A program made the position numbers and the translations under genes. DNA of 64,000 nt, from positions 248,001 through 312,000 of the forward strand of contig NZ_FORI01000003.1 of NCBI RefSeq assembly GCF_900113965.1, written 5' to 3'. This DNA is from Treponema bryantii. GTDB lineage: Bacteria > Spirochaetota > Spirochaetia > Treponematales > Treponemataceae. Position 1 is the first letter of the stretch. Each line of letters begins with the position of its first letter. Positions 7,924 through 16,289 of this stretch are shown in pieces. The notes under the pieces are model-generated. The model worked only from the letters and a program-made list of their open reading frames with translations, did no database searches and was not told where the DNA came from.

Positions 7924-9036
7924 TTATTCAGCGCGAGCCATAGCTTCGTCGAAATCTTTTGTTCCTTTCCAAATTTCTTTTGTATAAGGATTTGTCTTTG
8001 TAGCAAATGCCTTCTTACAGATAGCAGCAAGAACAAGAACGTTGATTACAAGAGCAAGAACAGCGATTACACCCTGAGCTTTTGGATCAGCTGTAATTCC
8101 CATCTTAGCGATTGCCTGCTGAACTTCTGGACCATTGTTTGCAATTGCAGGGTTATTGTAGATAGCCATAGAAGCATCATACAAAGCCTGAGCACCAGTT
8201 CCGTCCTGAGGAGCGCCAGCGTACAATGAAGGAAGTACAGAGAATGGCTTTGTCAACTGGAATGGTACAACCTGAGCGAACATACACCAGATTGAAAGTG
8301 TGAATGCGCGGTTCTGAATCCAGCCACCCTTGTTCCAGAATGTAGCTGCGAATGTAGGTGCGAGAAGAAGTGCGAGACCACAGTACCATGAGTGTGTTGG
8401 AAGGTTCAGATATGTATATTCGAAGTTCCATACATCATAAGCAATGATGAACATCCATGTCATATCAGGCCAGAGCATATCCTGCTTTTCGAGCTTTCCT
8501 TTCTTTGATGAGTAGATTCCCCACCAGCCAGTCATACAAGCAATGTTGATGATACCTGCGAGACCGTTAAGAAGGTTCCACCATCCACCGTAAAGGAATA
8601 CACCTTCGTTAGATACCCACCAGCCACCAGAGATTCCACCTTTGATAGCAGATTCGAAATCTGATGCAACAGCGATAAGAATGTTGATACCTACGATAAT
8701 GAATGGCCAGCATTTGAACCATTCAGCTTTTCCAAGTGCAGTCCATTTTCGAGCGAGGAAAATAAAACCAATACATCCAATTGTGGCGGCATACAACTTA
8801 GCATAATGGAACCATCCGCCCATATACTTAATTACATACCATTCTGAAGCGAACGAGTTCTTACCGATAGCAGCTACAATGAAGTAAACTGTCAAAGCAG
8901 CAGGAACTACGAAAAATACAAGAACTCCACCAAATTTTGTTCTTCCAAGTTCATTCAAAAGAATGAGACCAAGAAAAACTAAACACCAACCGAGCAACTG
9001 AGTTGCTACTGTTGATCCATAAAGTTGAAATAACAT
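7924..9036 (-). CDS. Polytopic membrane protein, DUF5692-like
   Basis: 370 residues with about eight to nine membrane segments and unusually many Trp/Tyr residues (GGWWVSNEGVFLYGGWWNLL, FATFWNKGGW-type runs). I think this is the DUF5692 family, uncharacterised as far as I recall; that name is from memory. AGGAGG precedes the ATG. It is the last gene of the hypB / flavoprotein / hypA operon (12 nt after hypA), which suggests a membrane part of a nickel- or redox-linked system. Transport, electron transfer and scaffolding are all possible. Confidence 0.65.
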   Translation of the reverse strand: MLFQLYGSTVATQLLGWCLVFLGLILLNELGRTKFGGVLVFFVVPAALTVYFIVAAIGKNSFASEWYVIKYMGGWFHYAKLYAATIGCIGFIFLARKWTALGKAEWFKCWPFIIVGINILIAVASDFESAIKGGISGGWWVSNEGVFLYGGWWNLLNGLAGIINIACMTGWWGIYSSKKGKLEKQDMLWPDMTWMFIIAYDVWNFEYTYLNLPTHSWYCGLALLLAPTFAATFWNKGGWIQNRAFTLSIWCMFAQVVPFQLTKPFSVLPSLYAGAPQDGTGAQALYDASMAIYNNPAIANNGPEVQQAIAKMGITADPKAQGVIAVLALVINVLVLAAICKKAFATKTNPYTKEIWKGTKDFDEAMARAE

Positions 9037-9048
9037 GTCATATACCTC

Positions 9049-9393
9049 CTAACACGCTTCAATTTCCTTTATACTCATTTCATTGCCCGTCTGCAAAACC
9101 GTATCTTCGCTTTTACAGTGCGGACAAGTTTTCCCATTTTCAACAGTGCCGTATGTTTTGCCGCAGGCATTGCAGATGCTTACGGCCGGGAGAGTTTCTA
9201 TTTTTAGAGCGGCATTTTCCATGACGGGTGATTTTTTCACTGCCCACTTCCAGCCGTCTTCAAGAAACTCCGGCACTACTCCACTTACCTCTCCGAGTTC
9301 AAGCGTAACGCTTTGAATCTGACTGAGTTTCTGTTCTTCAGCCAGATTTTCGAGACGCTTGATTACATGAAAGACGATTCCTAATTCGTGCAT
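9049..9393 (-). CDS. hypA: Nickel metallochaperone HypA
   Basis: 114 residues, the normal size. The N-terminal MHE supplies the nickel-binding site (H2), and C74/C77 and C90/C93 (CNAC and CPHC) form the zinc site. HypA delivers Ni(II) to hydrogenase or urease precursors together with HypB. Here it sits between a flavoprotein and a DUF5692-like protein, 12 nt from each. No hypCDEF, hydrogenase or urease gene is in the window, so its client is not evident. Confidence 0.93.
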   Translation of the reverse strand: MHELGIVFHVIKRLENLAEEQKLSQIQSVTLELGEVSGVVPEFLEDGWKWAVKKSPVMENAALKIETLPAVSICNACGKTYGTVENGKTCPHCKSEDTVLQTGNEMSIKEIEAC

Positions 9394-9405
9394 GTTTTAG
9401 CCCGA

Positions 9406-12114
9406 TTATTTCTCCATTGATGAGCGGTTTGGATTCAAGAGAATCTTTACTTCACGCTTGAGGATGTTTGGAAGGATGGCTTTGAGCTTATCTTCACTCT
9501 TAGTCATGCGGCTTGCCTTTGGATGCTCTCGGTGAAGTTTAATTGCATCGAAGGCACACTTAGTTGTACAAACACCACAACCAATACACTTGTTCTCATC
9601 TACAACACTCTGACCACAGCTCAGACAGCGTGCAGTTTCCTTCTTAATCTGCTCTTCTGTAAAGCAGAGCTTTGTTTCTTCAAACTTACTGTCTGTAGTT
9701 CTCTTTCCAGGAACCTGACGTGGTGTATTGTCGTATCCTTCAACAAGAATATCTTCTTTATTAAGCTCGATGAATTCACGCTTGTCGCGGCCGATTGTCA
9801 TTGTTGAATGTGGCTGTACAAAGCGGTGAATTGAAACTGCAGCCTTCTTACCGGCAGCAATTGCATCAATTGCAAACTTCGGACCTGTATAAACGTCACC
9901 ACCTGCAAAAATATCAGGCTCTGCTGTCTGGTAAGTTACAGAATCAGCAACTACACCGTTTCCACGGCCAAGTTCTACTTTTGAACCTGCAAGCATGTCG
10001 CCCCAGACAATTGCCTGACCAATAGAAAGGAAGACATTTTCGCATTCAACTGTGATTGTCTCTGCTTCATCATATTTTGGCGCAAATTTGTGATTTTCAT
10101 CAAATACAGAAAGGCACTTCTTAAATACAATTCCTTTTACCTTTCCATTTTCGGTCAAAATCTCCTTTGGCCCCCAGCCGTTATTAATCTTAATTCCTTC
10201 TTCTTCGGCTTCTTCAATCTCTTCTACTGTTGCAGGCATTTCAGCTCTCTGTTCAAGACAGAACTGCTGAACATCAGTTCCACCGCAGCGCCAGGCAGTA
10301 CGGCTCACATCAATAGCAACGTTACCGCCACCAACAACTACCGTCTTGCCACTTACCTTAAAGTTCTTGTCATCAGCTACAGTACGAAGGAAATCTACGG
10401 CAGTCATAACACCAGCTGCATCCTCGCCAGGAACGCCAGCCTTGCGGCCACCCTGACATCCGATTGCAATATAGAAGGCTTTGTAGCCCTGCTCGCGAAG
10501 CTGTGCAATTGTTACATCTTTTCCAACTTCAACGCCAGTTTTGATTTCAACGCCCATTTCTTTCATTACGTCGATTTCAGCAGCAACTACATCTTTTTCA
10601 AGTTTGAATGCCGGGATACCGTAAACAAGCATACCACCTGCAACCTTATTCTTTTCGAATACTGTAGGGCGGTAACCTTTTTCTGCGAGATAGAAAGCAC
10701 ATGAAAGACCAGCTGGACCACCACCGATAATTGCAATCTTCTGGCTGAACTCACCGCGGTTCGAAGGAATAACCTTCTTAGGAATAAAGCGAACCTTAGC
10801 ATCGAGATCTTTCTGAGCAATAAATTTCTTTACTTCATCAATAGCGATTGCTTCGTCAATTGTACCGCGTGTACATGCAGCTTCACAGCGCTTGTTACAG
10901 ATGCGTCCGCAAACTGCAGGGAAAGGATTTTCCTTTTTGATAAGCTCGAGGGCTTCTGTGTAGCGGCCCTCACTTGCCATCTTAAGATAGCCCTGAATAC
11001 CGATGTGGGCAGGACAGGCAGTTTTACAAGGAGCTGTACCGGTTGAATAACAGTTTATGCGGGCTGTTTCACGGTAATTCGGATCCCAGTTTGCTTCAGA
11101 CCATTTATGATTATCTGGCAAAATATGCTTTGGATACTGAACCTTGCTTCCATCTTTTTTACAGAGCTTCTGACCAAGCTTAACAGCTCCGGCCGGACAG
11201 TATTCAACACAACGTCCGCAGGCAACACACTTGTCACTTTCGGTTCTGGCAACATAAGCCGAGCGGGACATATTTGGAGTATTAAAAAGCTGAGATGTAC
11301 GGAGAGCATAGCAGACATTTATGTTACAGTTACAGATAGCAAAAATCTTATTCTCGCCGTCGATATTTGTAATCTGATGAACAAAACCGTTGTCCTCTGC
11401 ACGCTGCAAAATCTCATAAACCTGTTCGCGGGTAATATAGTGACCGCGTTTTGTTTCTACAAGGTAATCAGCCATATCGCCTACACCGATACACCAGTCT
11501 TCTGGATCATCGGCACAGCCTTCTTCGTAAGTACGGCGGCTAAGACGGCATGAACAAGGAGATGCCGCATATTTTCCGTCATATTTATCAAGCCAGTGAG
11601 AAATGTGTTCTACACTTACGCTTGCATTTTCTGCTTCGATTGCCTTTTCAACAGGGATTACGTGCATACCAATACCTGCACCTCCCTCCGGTACCATTGG
11701 GGTAACCTTAGTAAGAGGTTCAAAGGTCATGCGGTCAAAGAAGCGGCCGAGCTTTGGATGCTCTTCGAGCTGCTTCTGATTCATGTTTGTAAACTCAGCA
11801 CTTCCAGGTACAAACATTGGCAGGATATACTGCTTTTCGTGTTTTGGATTTTCCCAGTTGTATTCAATAAGACCGGCAATTGCCATATCCATCATGATTT
11901 TTTCAAGATATTCTTCTGACTTACCTGTAAGTTTTACAAGCTGAGGAAGAGTAACAGGTTTTCGAACATCCATCTTGAGGGCAACTTCTGCCATCTCATC
12001 TGTTACAATTTCATTTAATCCCCAATACTCAGGGTCGTTTTCGTTGATTTTTCTGCCGAGACGGTCTGTAATTTTCTGACCAAGCTCCAAAATTAAAGGT
12101 CTTACTTCTGCCAT
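9406..12114 (-). CDS. Large Fe-S flavoprotein: winged-helix-like, ferredoxin and GltD-like NAD(P)H oxidoreductase domains
   Basis: The longest frame begins with a GTG at 12165, but ATAGGAG precedes the ATG at 12114 (902 aa), which I prefer. In order: a winged-helix-like N-terminus (about 1-95); a Cys-rich part with CSCR, two further Cys and CNC near residue 262; a ferredoxin cluster (CVACGRCVEYCP, about 296-306); a GltD-type Fe-S domain (CKTACPAHIG to CGRICNKRCEAAC, about 363-414); an FAD loop (IIGGGPAGLS, about 462); an NAD(P) loop (VVVGGGNVAID, about 592); and a C-terminal ferredoxin (CIGCGVCTTKC). It should pass electrons between NAD(P)H and low-potential carriers. Cotranscription with hypA/hypB suggests a link to a nickel enzyme. 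Confidence 0.85.
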   Translation of the reverse strand: MAEVRPLILELGQKITDRLGRKINENDPEYWGLNEIVTDEMAEVALKMDVRKPVTLPQLVKLTGKSEEYLEKIMMDMAIAGLIEYNWENPKHEKQYILPMFVPGSAEFTNMNQKQLEEHPKLGRFFDRMTFEPLTKVTPMVPEGGAGIGMHVIPVEKAIEAENASVSVEHISHWLDKYDGKYAASPCSCRLSRRTYEEGCADDPEDWCIGVGDMADYLVETKRGHYITREQVYEILQRAEDNGFVHQITNIDGENKIFAICNCNINVCYALRTSQLFNTPNMSRSAYVARTESDKCVACGRCVEYCPAGAVKLGQKLCKKDGSKVQYPKHILPDNHKWSEANWDPNYRETARINCYSTGTAPCKTACPAHIGIQGYLKMASEGRYTEALELIKKENPFPAVCGRICNKRCEAACTRGTIDEAIAIDEVKKFIAQKDLDAKVRFIPKKVIPSNRGEFSQKIAIIGGGPAGLSCAFYLAEKGYRPTVFEKNKVAGGMLVYGIPAFKLEKDVVAAEIDVMKEMGVEIKTGVEVGKDVTIAQLREQGYKAFYIAIGCQGGRKAGVPGEDAAGVMTAVDFLRTVADDKNFKVSGKTVVVGGGNVAIDVSRTAWRCGGTDVQQFCLEQRAEMPATVEEIEEAEEEGIKINNGWGPKEILTENGKVKGIVFKKCLSVFDENHKFAPKYDEAETITVECENVFLSIGQAIVWGDMLAGSKVELGRGNGVVADSVTYQTAEPDIFAGGDVYTGPKFAIDAIAAGKKAAVSIHRFVQPHSTMTIGRDKREFIELNKEDILVEGYDNTPRQVPGKRTTDSKFEETKLCFTEEQIKKETARCLSCGQSVVDENKCIGCGVCTTKCAFDAIKLHREHPKASRMTKSEDKLKAILPNILKREVKILLNPNRSSMEK

Positions 12115-12168
12115 GTTTGCTCCTATAAAATTATAAAACATCGGACCCCCGCCCGATTCTGACACTTC

Positions 12169-12837
12169 TTACTTATTATGTTCCTGAACTTCACTCAAAA
12201 GCCATGAAGTCCACTCTTTCACCCCTTCCCCGGTCTTTGCAGAAATCGGGAAGATTTTTACATTTTTATTGAGCTTACCAACGTATTCACGCAATTTGTC
12301 CATATCAAAATCAAAGTATGGTGCTACATCAATTTTGTTGATAAGAAGAGCATCTACCTTGCTGAACATAAGCGGATATTTAAGGGGTTTATCGTGTCCT
12401 TCCGGAACAGAAAGAATCATCACATTTTTAGCAGCACCAGTATCAAACTCTGCAGGACAAATCAGGTTGCCGACATTTTCAAGCACAACAAGATCAAGGC
12501 CGTCGTAATTCAATTCATTAAGCCCCTGCTCTGTCATTGCGGCATCCAGATGGCACATTCCGCCTGTATGAAGCTGAATAGATTTTACGCCGGCATTAGC
12601 CATTGTCTTTGCATCTACATCAGAATCAACATCTGCTTCCATTATTCCTATATTGATTTTGTCTTTAAGCTGTTCAACAGTACGTACCAGCGTAGTTGTT
12701 TTTCCACTCCCCGGAGACGACATCAGATTCATAAGAAAGGTCTTTCTAGATTTGAGTTTATCGCGAAGAATCTGAGCCTCTTTGTCGTTATCGGCAAGGA
12801 TATTTTCCTTTACCTCGATAACTCGTACATCGTTCAT
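12169..12837 (-). CDS. hypB: Nickel-insertion GTPase HypB
   Basis: 222 residues, a SIMIBI GTPase. Walker A is SSPGSGKTT (about 40-48) and the guanine motif is NKID (167-170). The metal site of the G domain is intact: C95-H96 (GGMCHLD) and C127 (NLICP). It lacks the N-terminal CxxCGC site and the His-rich stretch of some HypB proteins. GTP hydrolysis drives nickel handover from HypA. It is the first gene of a four-gene operon and has a clear promoter and operator just upstream. Confidence 0.95.
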   Translation of the reverse strand: MNDVRVIEVKENILADNDKEAQILRDKLKSRKTFLMNLMSSPGSGKTTTLVRTVEQLKDKINIGIMEADVDSDVDAKTMANAGVKSIQLHTGGMCHLDAAMTEQGLNELNYDGLDLVVLENVGNLICPAEFDTGAAKNVMILSVPEGHDKPLKYPLMFSKVDALLINKIDVAPYFDFDMDKLREYVGKLNKNVKIFPISAKTGEGVKEWTSWLLSEVQEHNK

Positions 12838-12851
12838 ACAAAAATCTCCTG

Positions 12852-12868
12852 TGATAGTTATACTATCA
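12852..12868. promoter_or_regulatory. Palindromic operator upstream of hypB
   Basis: TGATAGTTATACTATCA is a perfect dyad with 7-bp arms and a 3-nt centre. It lies between the hypB -10 box and its ribosome site, where a bound protein would block transcription. It matches the dyad at 7067-7083 in all outer six bases of each arm. Confidence 0.7.
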
Positions 12869-12875
12869 AATGATG

Positions 12876-12904
12876 ATTATATCACAGAAATTCAACTAAG
12901 GCAA
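12876..12904 (-). promoter_or_regulatory. hypB operon promoter
   Basis: On the reverse strand TTGCCT and TATAAT are spaced by 17 nt; the -10 lies in GTGATATAAT, an extended -10 identical to that at 7089-7098. Confidence 0.7.
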
Positions 12905-12955
12905 AGAAAATACTATTTATTTATAAAGAAATACTATACAGAGAAACATAAATGT

Positions 12956-12995
12956 AAAAAAAAATACGGCGGCCGAATTTATCGAACCACCGTAT
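12956..12995 (-). terminator. Terminator of pgk
   Basis: On the reverse strand ATACGG pairs with CCGTAT across a 20-nt inner part, followed by TTTTTTTT. A family B repeat lies between it and the pgk stop. Confidence 0.65.
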
Positions 12996-13000
12996 ATATG

Positions 13001-13072
13001 GATTGCTTCGCTACGCTCGCAATGACGACTCACTTTTACTGTCATTGCGAGGAGCGCAGCGACGAAGCAATC
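13001..13072. repeat. Family B repeat, inverted pair (copy B1)
   Basis: GATTGCTTCGCTACGCTCGC continuing AATGACG, then the inverse GTCATTGCGAGGAGCGCAGC continuing GACGAAGCAATC, form a long imperfect palindrome directly behind the pgk stop codon (13076). Confidence 0.9.
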
Positions 13073-13075
13073 TAT

Positions 13076-14344
13076 TTATTTCTGAGCAAGAATAGCGATA
13101 CCTGGCAATGTCTTTCCTTCAAGGAATTCGAGAGAAGCACCACCACCAGTAGATACGTGGCTCATCTTGTCTGCAAGGTTGAACTTGTTTACAGCAGCAA
13201 CAGAGTCACCACCACCAACTACAGTCATAGCACCCTTAGATGTTGCTTCAGCAACGAGACGAGCTACAGCTTCAGTTCCCTTTGCAAAGTTTTCGAACTC
13301 GAATACTCCAACTGGTCCGTTCCATACGATAGACTTTGAAGCAAGAATAGCATCTTTGTAAAGAGCAACAGTCTTAGGACCAACGTCCATACCCATAAGG
13401 TTATCTGGAAGATCTACTGCATCAACTGCAACTGGATCCTTATCAGCAAATTCTGCACCACCAACATGGTCAACAGGAAGAAGAATCTTTACGCCAGCTT
13501 TTTCAGCCTTTGCAAGAAGATCTTTTGCTGTATCGAGGAAGTCATCTTCAACAAGTGACTTACCGATTGAGTGGCCCTGAGCCTTGAGGAATGTATAAGC
13601 CATACCACCACCAACGATGAGTGTAGAAGCGTTCTTCATAAGGCTTTCAAGAACAGCGATCTTAGAAGAAACCTTAGCACCACCGATGATTGCAGTCATT
13701 GGTTTTTCTGGGTTTGTTACCATTGGCTGAATGTATTTAACTTCTTTTTCCATGAGGAAGCCGCCAACAGATTCAACTGGCATGAACTTAGCGATAGAAG
13801 CTGTAGAAGCCTGATCGCGGTGAGCAGTTCCGAAAGCATCGTTTACGAAGATATCTCCGTATGTAGCAAGCTCTTTAGCCATTACATCGCGCTCTGCAGC
13901 ATCTTTAGAAGTCTCTTCCTTGTGGAAGCGAACGTTCTCGAGCATTGCAACAGCTCCTTCTGGAAGAGCATCAATAGCAGCCTTCTGTCCGAGTGCATCT
14001 GGGAGGAAAGTAACTGGCTTTCCAAGTTTTGAAGCGAAATATTCTACAACCGGCTTCATGCGGTTCTTTCCGTTGATGAACTTTTCTGCATCAGCGTCTG
14101 TCCAGGTCTTTCCAGCCTTTTCAGCTTTTTCCTGAGCCTTTTTTACGTCCTTTTTTGGATCGCCAAGGTGGCTCATAAGAACGAGAGAACGTGGGTTCTG
14201 CTCGAGAATGTATTTAATAGTAGGAAGAGCTGCCATAATACGTGTGTCGTCCTGAACAACTCCGTCCTTCATTGGTACGTTAAAATCAACACGCATGATA
14301 ATGCGCTTGCCTTTCAAGTCTACGTCTTTTACAGTTTTGATCAT
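13076..14344 (-). CDS. pgk: Phosphoglycerate kinase
   Basis: 422 residues, slightly longer than usual because of Lys-rich insertions near 65-90. It makes ATP from 1,3-bisphosphoglycerate in glycolysis. The N-domain substrate motif RVDFNVP (18-24) and the C-terminal nucleotide motif ([27 protein letters not shown]) are present. TAAGGAGTAACAG precedes the ATG. It lies upstream of the hyp operon on the same strand, with its own terminator. Confidence 0.97.
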   Translation of the reverse strand: MIKTVKDVDLKGKRIIMRVDFNVPMKDGVVQDDTRIMAALPTIKYILEQNPRSLVLMSHLGDPKKDVKKAQEKAEKAGKTWTDADAEKFINGKNRMKPVVEYFASKLGKPVTFLPDALGQKAAIDALPEGAVAMLENVRFHKEETSKDAAERDVMAKELATYGDIFVNDAFGTAHRDQASTASIAKFMPVESVGGFLMEKEVKYIQPMVTNPEKPMTAIIGGAKVSSKIAVLESLMKNASTLIVGGGMAYTFLKAQGHSIGKSLVEDDFLDTAKDLLAKAEKAGVKILLPVDHVGGAEFADKDPVAVDAVDLPDNLMGMDVGPKTVALYKDAILASKSIVWNGPVGVFEFENFAKGTEAVARLVAEATSKGAMTVVGGGDSVAAVNKFNLADKMSHVSTGGGASLEFLEGKTLPGIAILAQK

Positions 14345-14487
14345 CTGTTACTCCTTATATTTACCCCACAAACAATGCAGGGAAATTTACGATATACAAT
14401 AAAATATAATGAGTTTTATAGACAAATTCAATGTAAAAATTCCGCTGACTTAAACTTCAACATAGCAAGGGAGGCGTTAATCATTTT

Positions 14488-14646
14488 TTACTTCTTTTCT
14501 GAATTATCATTACAAGTATATGGTACAATTCTAACAATCGGTTTCTCATATTTTGTTACAATAATTTGCTTTTCCTTTCCACTTTCAATCCACGTAATAA
14601 CATCATCAAAGTTATCTTTCACTTCAGTTATACTCATTTGTTTCAT
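14488..14646 (-). CDS. Phd/YefM-like antitoxin-type small protein
   Basis: A 52-residue reading frame, starting at an ATG preceded by GAGGTGAG, opens MSITEVKDNFDDVITWIESG and continues with IIVTKYEKPIVRIVP. This matches the Phd/YefM antitoxin pattern (a short beta-helix DNA-binding unit, then KP(V/I)ARLVP) without much toxin-binding tail. It is 14 nt downstream of a DUF2442 gene. No classical Doc/RelE toxin is adjacent, so it may be orphaned or belong with the DUF4160/DUF2442 pair. Confidence 0.7.
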   Translation of the reverse strand: MKQMSITEVKDNFDDVITWIESGKEKQIIVTKYEKPIVRIVPYTCNDNSEKK

Positions 14647-14660
14647 TGACTCACCTCTAA

Positions 14661-14903
14661 TTATTTTACTTTAACACTATTTTCATACAAAAACTCTGGA
14701 CTTATATCTAAATCTTCAGTCCACATAACTGTTTGATGATCAGCCTTTGCCTTCATGAAAAAATCTATGTCTTTTAATCTTTCTGCATATTTACGATTAA
14801 AAATTGTTTTACAATCAAATAAACGTTTCTTGCCTTTTGCAAAAGTTATAAGAAGAGTAAAATCTGGATTAGGTTGAACTGCTGTAACTGCCCATTTAAA
14901 CAT
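14661..14903 (-). CDS. DUF2442 family protein
   Basis: 80 residues. The pattern PDFTLLITFAKGKKRLFDC, then VMWTEDLDISPEFLYENS, is the DUF2442 family as I know it (TF.nG....FD, then W....Di.pe.LYe). Proteins of this family are commonly encoded next to DUF4160 and have been suggested as toxin-antitoxin partners; I know of no settled function. ATAGGAG precedes the ATG. It lies 12 nt downstream of the DUF4160 gene. Confidence 0.82.
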   Translation of the reverse strand: MFKWAVTAVQPNPDFTLLITFAKGKKRLFDCKTIFNRKYAERLKDIDFFMKAKADHQTVMWTEDLDISPEFLYENSVKVK

Positions 14904-14915
14904 AATTCATATCTC

Positions 14916-15173
14916 CTATTTCAAAGGTTCAATATCATTGACCCGATTTTCTCTCATCATTAAATCCCAATTATTCAAAAGTTCATTTCTATGAATTTCA
15001 GCCCAGGCTTCTACAAGTTTCTTTTCTCTTTTTGTTAAATCACCTTTTGCTTTTGCCTTATTTATATCTACAATACAAGATCTATCATCACAAAGAGCAT
15101 GAAAATGAGGAGGATTATGATCATCTGGATACATATAAATAACAATTCCGAAGAATCGACTAATACTAGGCAT
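14916..15173 (-). CDS. DUF4160 family protein
   Basis: 85 residues. The family hallmarks MPSISRFFGIVIYMYPDDHN, then PPHFHA, and W(A)EIHRNELLNNWDL are clear. The His-rich PPHFH motif may bind metal, but no activity is established. GGAGG lies upstream of the ATG with good spacing. It is the first gene of a three-gene run (DUF4160, DUF2442, Phd-like) divergent from the radical SAM gene. Confidence 0.85.
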   Translation of the reverse strand: MPSISRFFGIVIYMYPDDHNPPHFHALCDDRSCIVDINKAKAKGDLTKREKKLVEAWAEIHRNELLNNWDLMMRENRVNDIEPLK

Positions 15174-15254
15174 TTCTCTTTACCTCCAAGAATAATATAG
15201 CATATTTTTACAGATTTTTCATTATTTATATCTCTTATAACAAAAATAGCTCTG

Positions 15255-15280
15255 TATAATAATTAAAAAAACTATATAAT
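15255..15280 (+). promoter_or_regulatory. -10 boxes of the radical SAM gene (leaderless candidate)
   Basis: Two TATAAT boxes (15255-15260 and 15275-15280) precede the ATG at 15288. The second leaves only 7 nt before the ATG, and there is no Shine-Dalgarno sequence. No convincing -35 is seen for either. Confidence 0.45.
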
Positions 15281-15287
15281 CGTAAAT

Positions 15288-16283
15288 ATGAAATCAAAAG
15301 GCTTCCACCCCACCGAAATTATTTTCTCTTCCACAACCGCCTGCAACCTCCACTGCGAGCATTGTTTTATTAACCGCACGCCCCGTAAACTGGAAATTGC
15401 AGAGGCAGTAAAATTGATTGAAAGCTGCGTGGAAAGCGGCAGTGACATTGACCGCATCGGTTTTTCCGGTGGTGAGCCTTTTTTGTATATGGATTTTCTT
15501 GTGGAAGTTACAAAAGCCGCAATTTCTCACGACCTCATGTTTGACCAGATTATGACCAACGGCGACTGGTGGCGTGACGAGGCAGACCTGACCGCCACTC
15601 TTCAAAAATTATACGATGCCAGTTACGATGGCAAAATCGGTCTCAGCTGGGACTCATACCACGGCCAGAGTAAAGAGCGAATGGAAACTTTTATCCGCAC
15701 AGTTCAGAAGATTTTTGGTGAAGAATCGATAAATATCCAGACAGTAGATTCATCAGAAGGGGAAAGCCTTCCCCTCGCTCGCACTTCGTTGCTCGCTACC
15801 CCTTCTCCTAGGGGCGCTGCCCCTAAGACCCCTGAAAATTCCCCGCGAGTTTTCGCTTGCGAAAACTCGATAGCGAGCGAATGCGAGCGTACAACGCCCC
15901 CTGTCGACATTCCCGTCTATCACCTGCCCCGCACCTACACTTCAGACGACCCGCGTGCCTGGCAATCCCGCCGCTGGTTCCGCGAAGACTACTGCGAAGG
16001 CCCTGGCCACATCCTCTATGTTCACGCAGACGGAAACATTGCACCCTGCTGCGGTTTTGCAAATGAAAATGAGGCCCTCTTTATTGGCCGTATAACAGAC
16101 AGTTACGAAACAATTATGCAGAATGCCGAAAATAATAAAATGGTAAAAATCTGCTACGAAGAAGGACTCTCCCACTACCGCCGTCACGGTCTAAAAAAAT
16201 CGCTGCACTCGCATGGAGTAAAACTTCCCGGCAAGTGCAGCGATATATGTTCATTCTGCGATTTTGTCTGCAGACAAATATAA
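15288..16283 (+). CDS. Radical SAM protein with partial SPASM-like C-terminus and an in-frame repeat insertion
   Basis: 331 residues. The radical SAM cluster is C19-x3-C23-x2-C26 (CNLHCEHC), with the GGEPF motif at 61-65. The C-terminus has two Cys groups (CCGF and CSDICSFCDFVC) that could hold an auxiliary cluster, as in SPASM proteins that modify peptides or proteins. Residues about 158-204 are low-complexity sequence encoded by palindromic repeat DNA and probably form a loop absent from relatives. The substrate is unknown; no precursor peptide gene is visible. It converges on the WYL regulator with a 6-nt gap. Confidence 0.82.
   Translation: MKSKGFHPTEIIFSSTTACNLHCEHCFINRTPRKLEIAEAVKLIESCVESGSDIDRIGFSGGEPFLYMDFLVEVTKAAISHDLMFDQIMTNGDWWRDEADLTATLQKLYDASYDGKIGLSWDSYHGQSKERMETFIRTVQKIFGEESINIQTVDSSEGESLPLARTSLLATPSPRGAAPKTPENSPRVFACENSIASECERTTPPVDIPVYHLPRTYTSDDPRAWQSRRWFREDYCEGPGHILYVHADGNIAPCCGFANENEALFIGRITDSYETIMQNAENNKMVKICYEEGLSHYRRHGLKKSLHSHGVKLPGKCSDICSFCDFVCRQI
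15759..15899. repeat. Palindromic repeat cluster inside the radical SAM gene
   Basis: It contains CGAGTTTTCGC and GCGAAAACTCG (11-bp arms, 15846-15869), TAGGGGC-GCT-GCCCCTA (15809-15825) and GGGGAAAGCCTTCCCC. The segment keeps the frame open and adds about 47 residues. Confidence 0.8.
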
Positions 16284-16289
16284 ATCAGA

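Noticed and set aside
10090-10704. 204-codon forward frame opposite the flavoprotein
   Set aside because: Shadow of a high-confidence gene; Cys/Phe/Ser-rich composition typical of antisense frames.
12115-12165. GTG start for the Fe-S flavoprotein
   Set aside because: Translation of the upstream part gives Gly-rich filler, and a strong ribosome site precedes the ATG at 12114.
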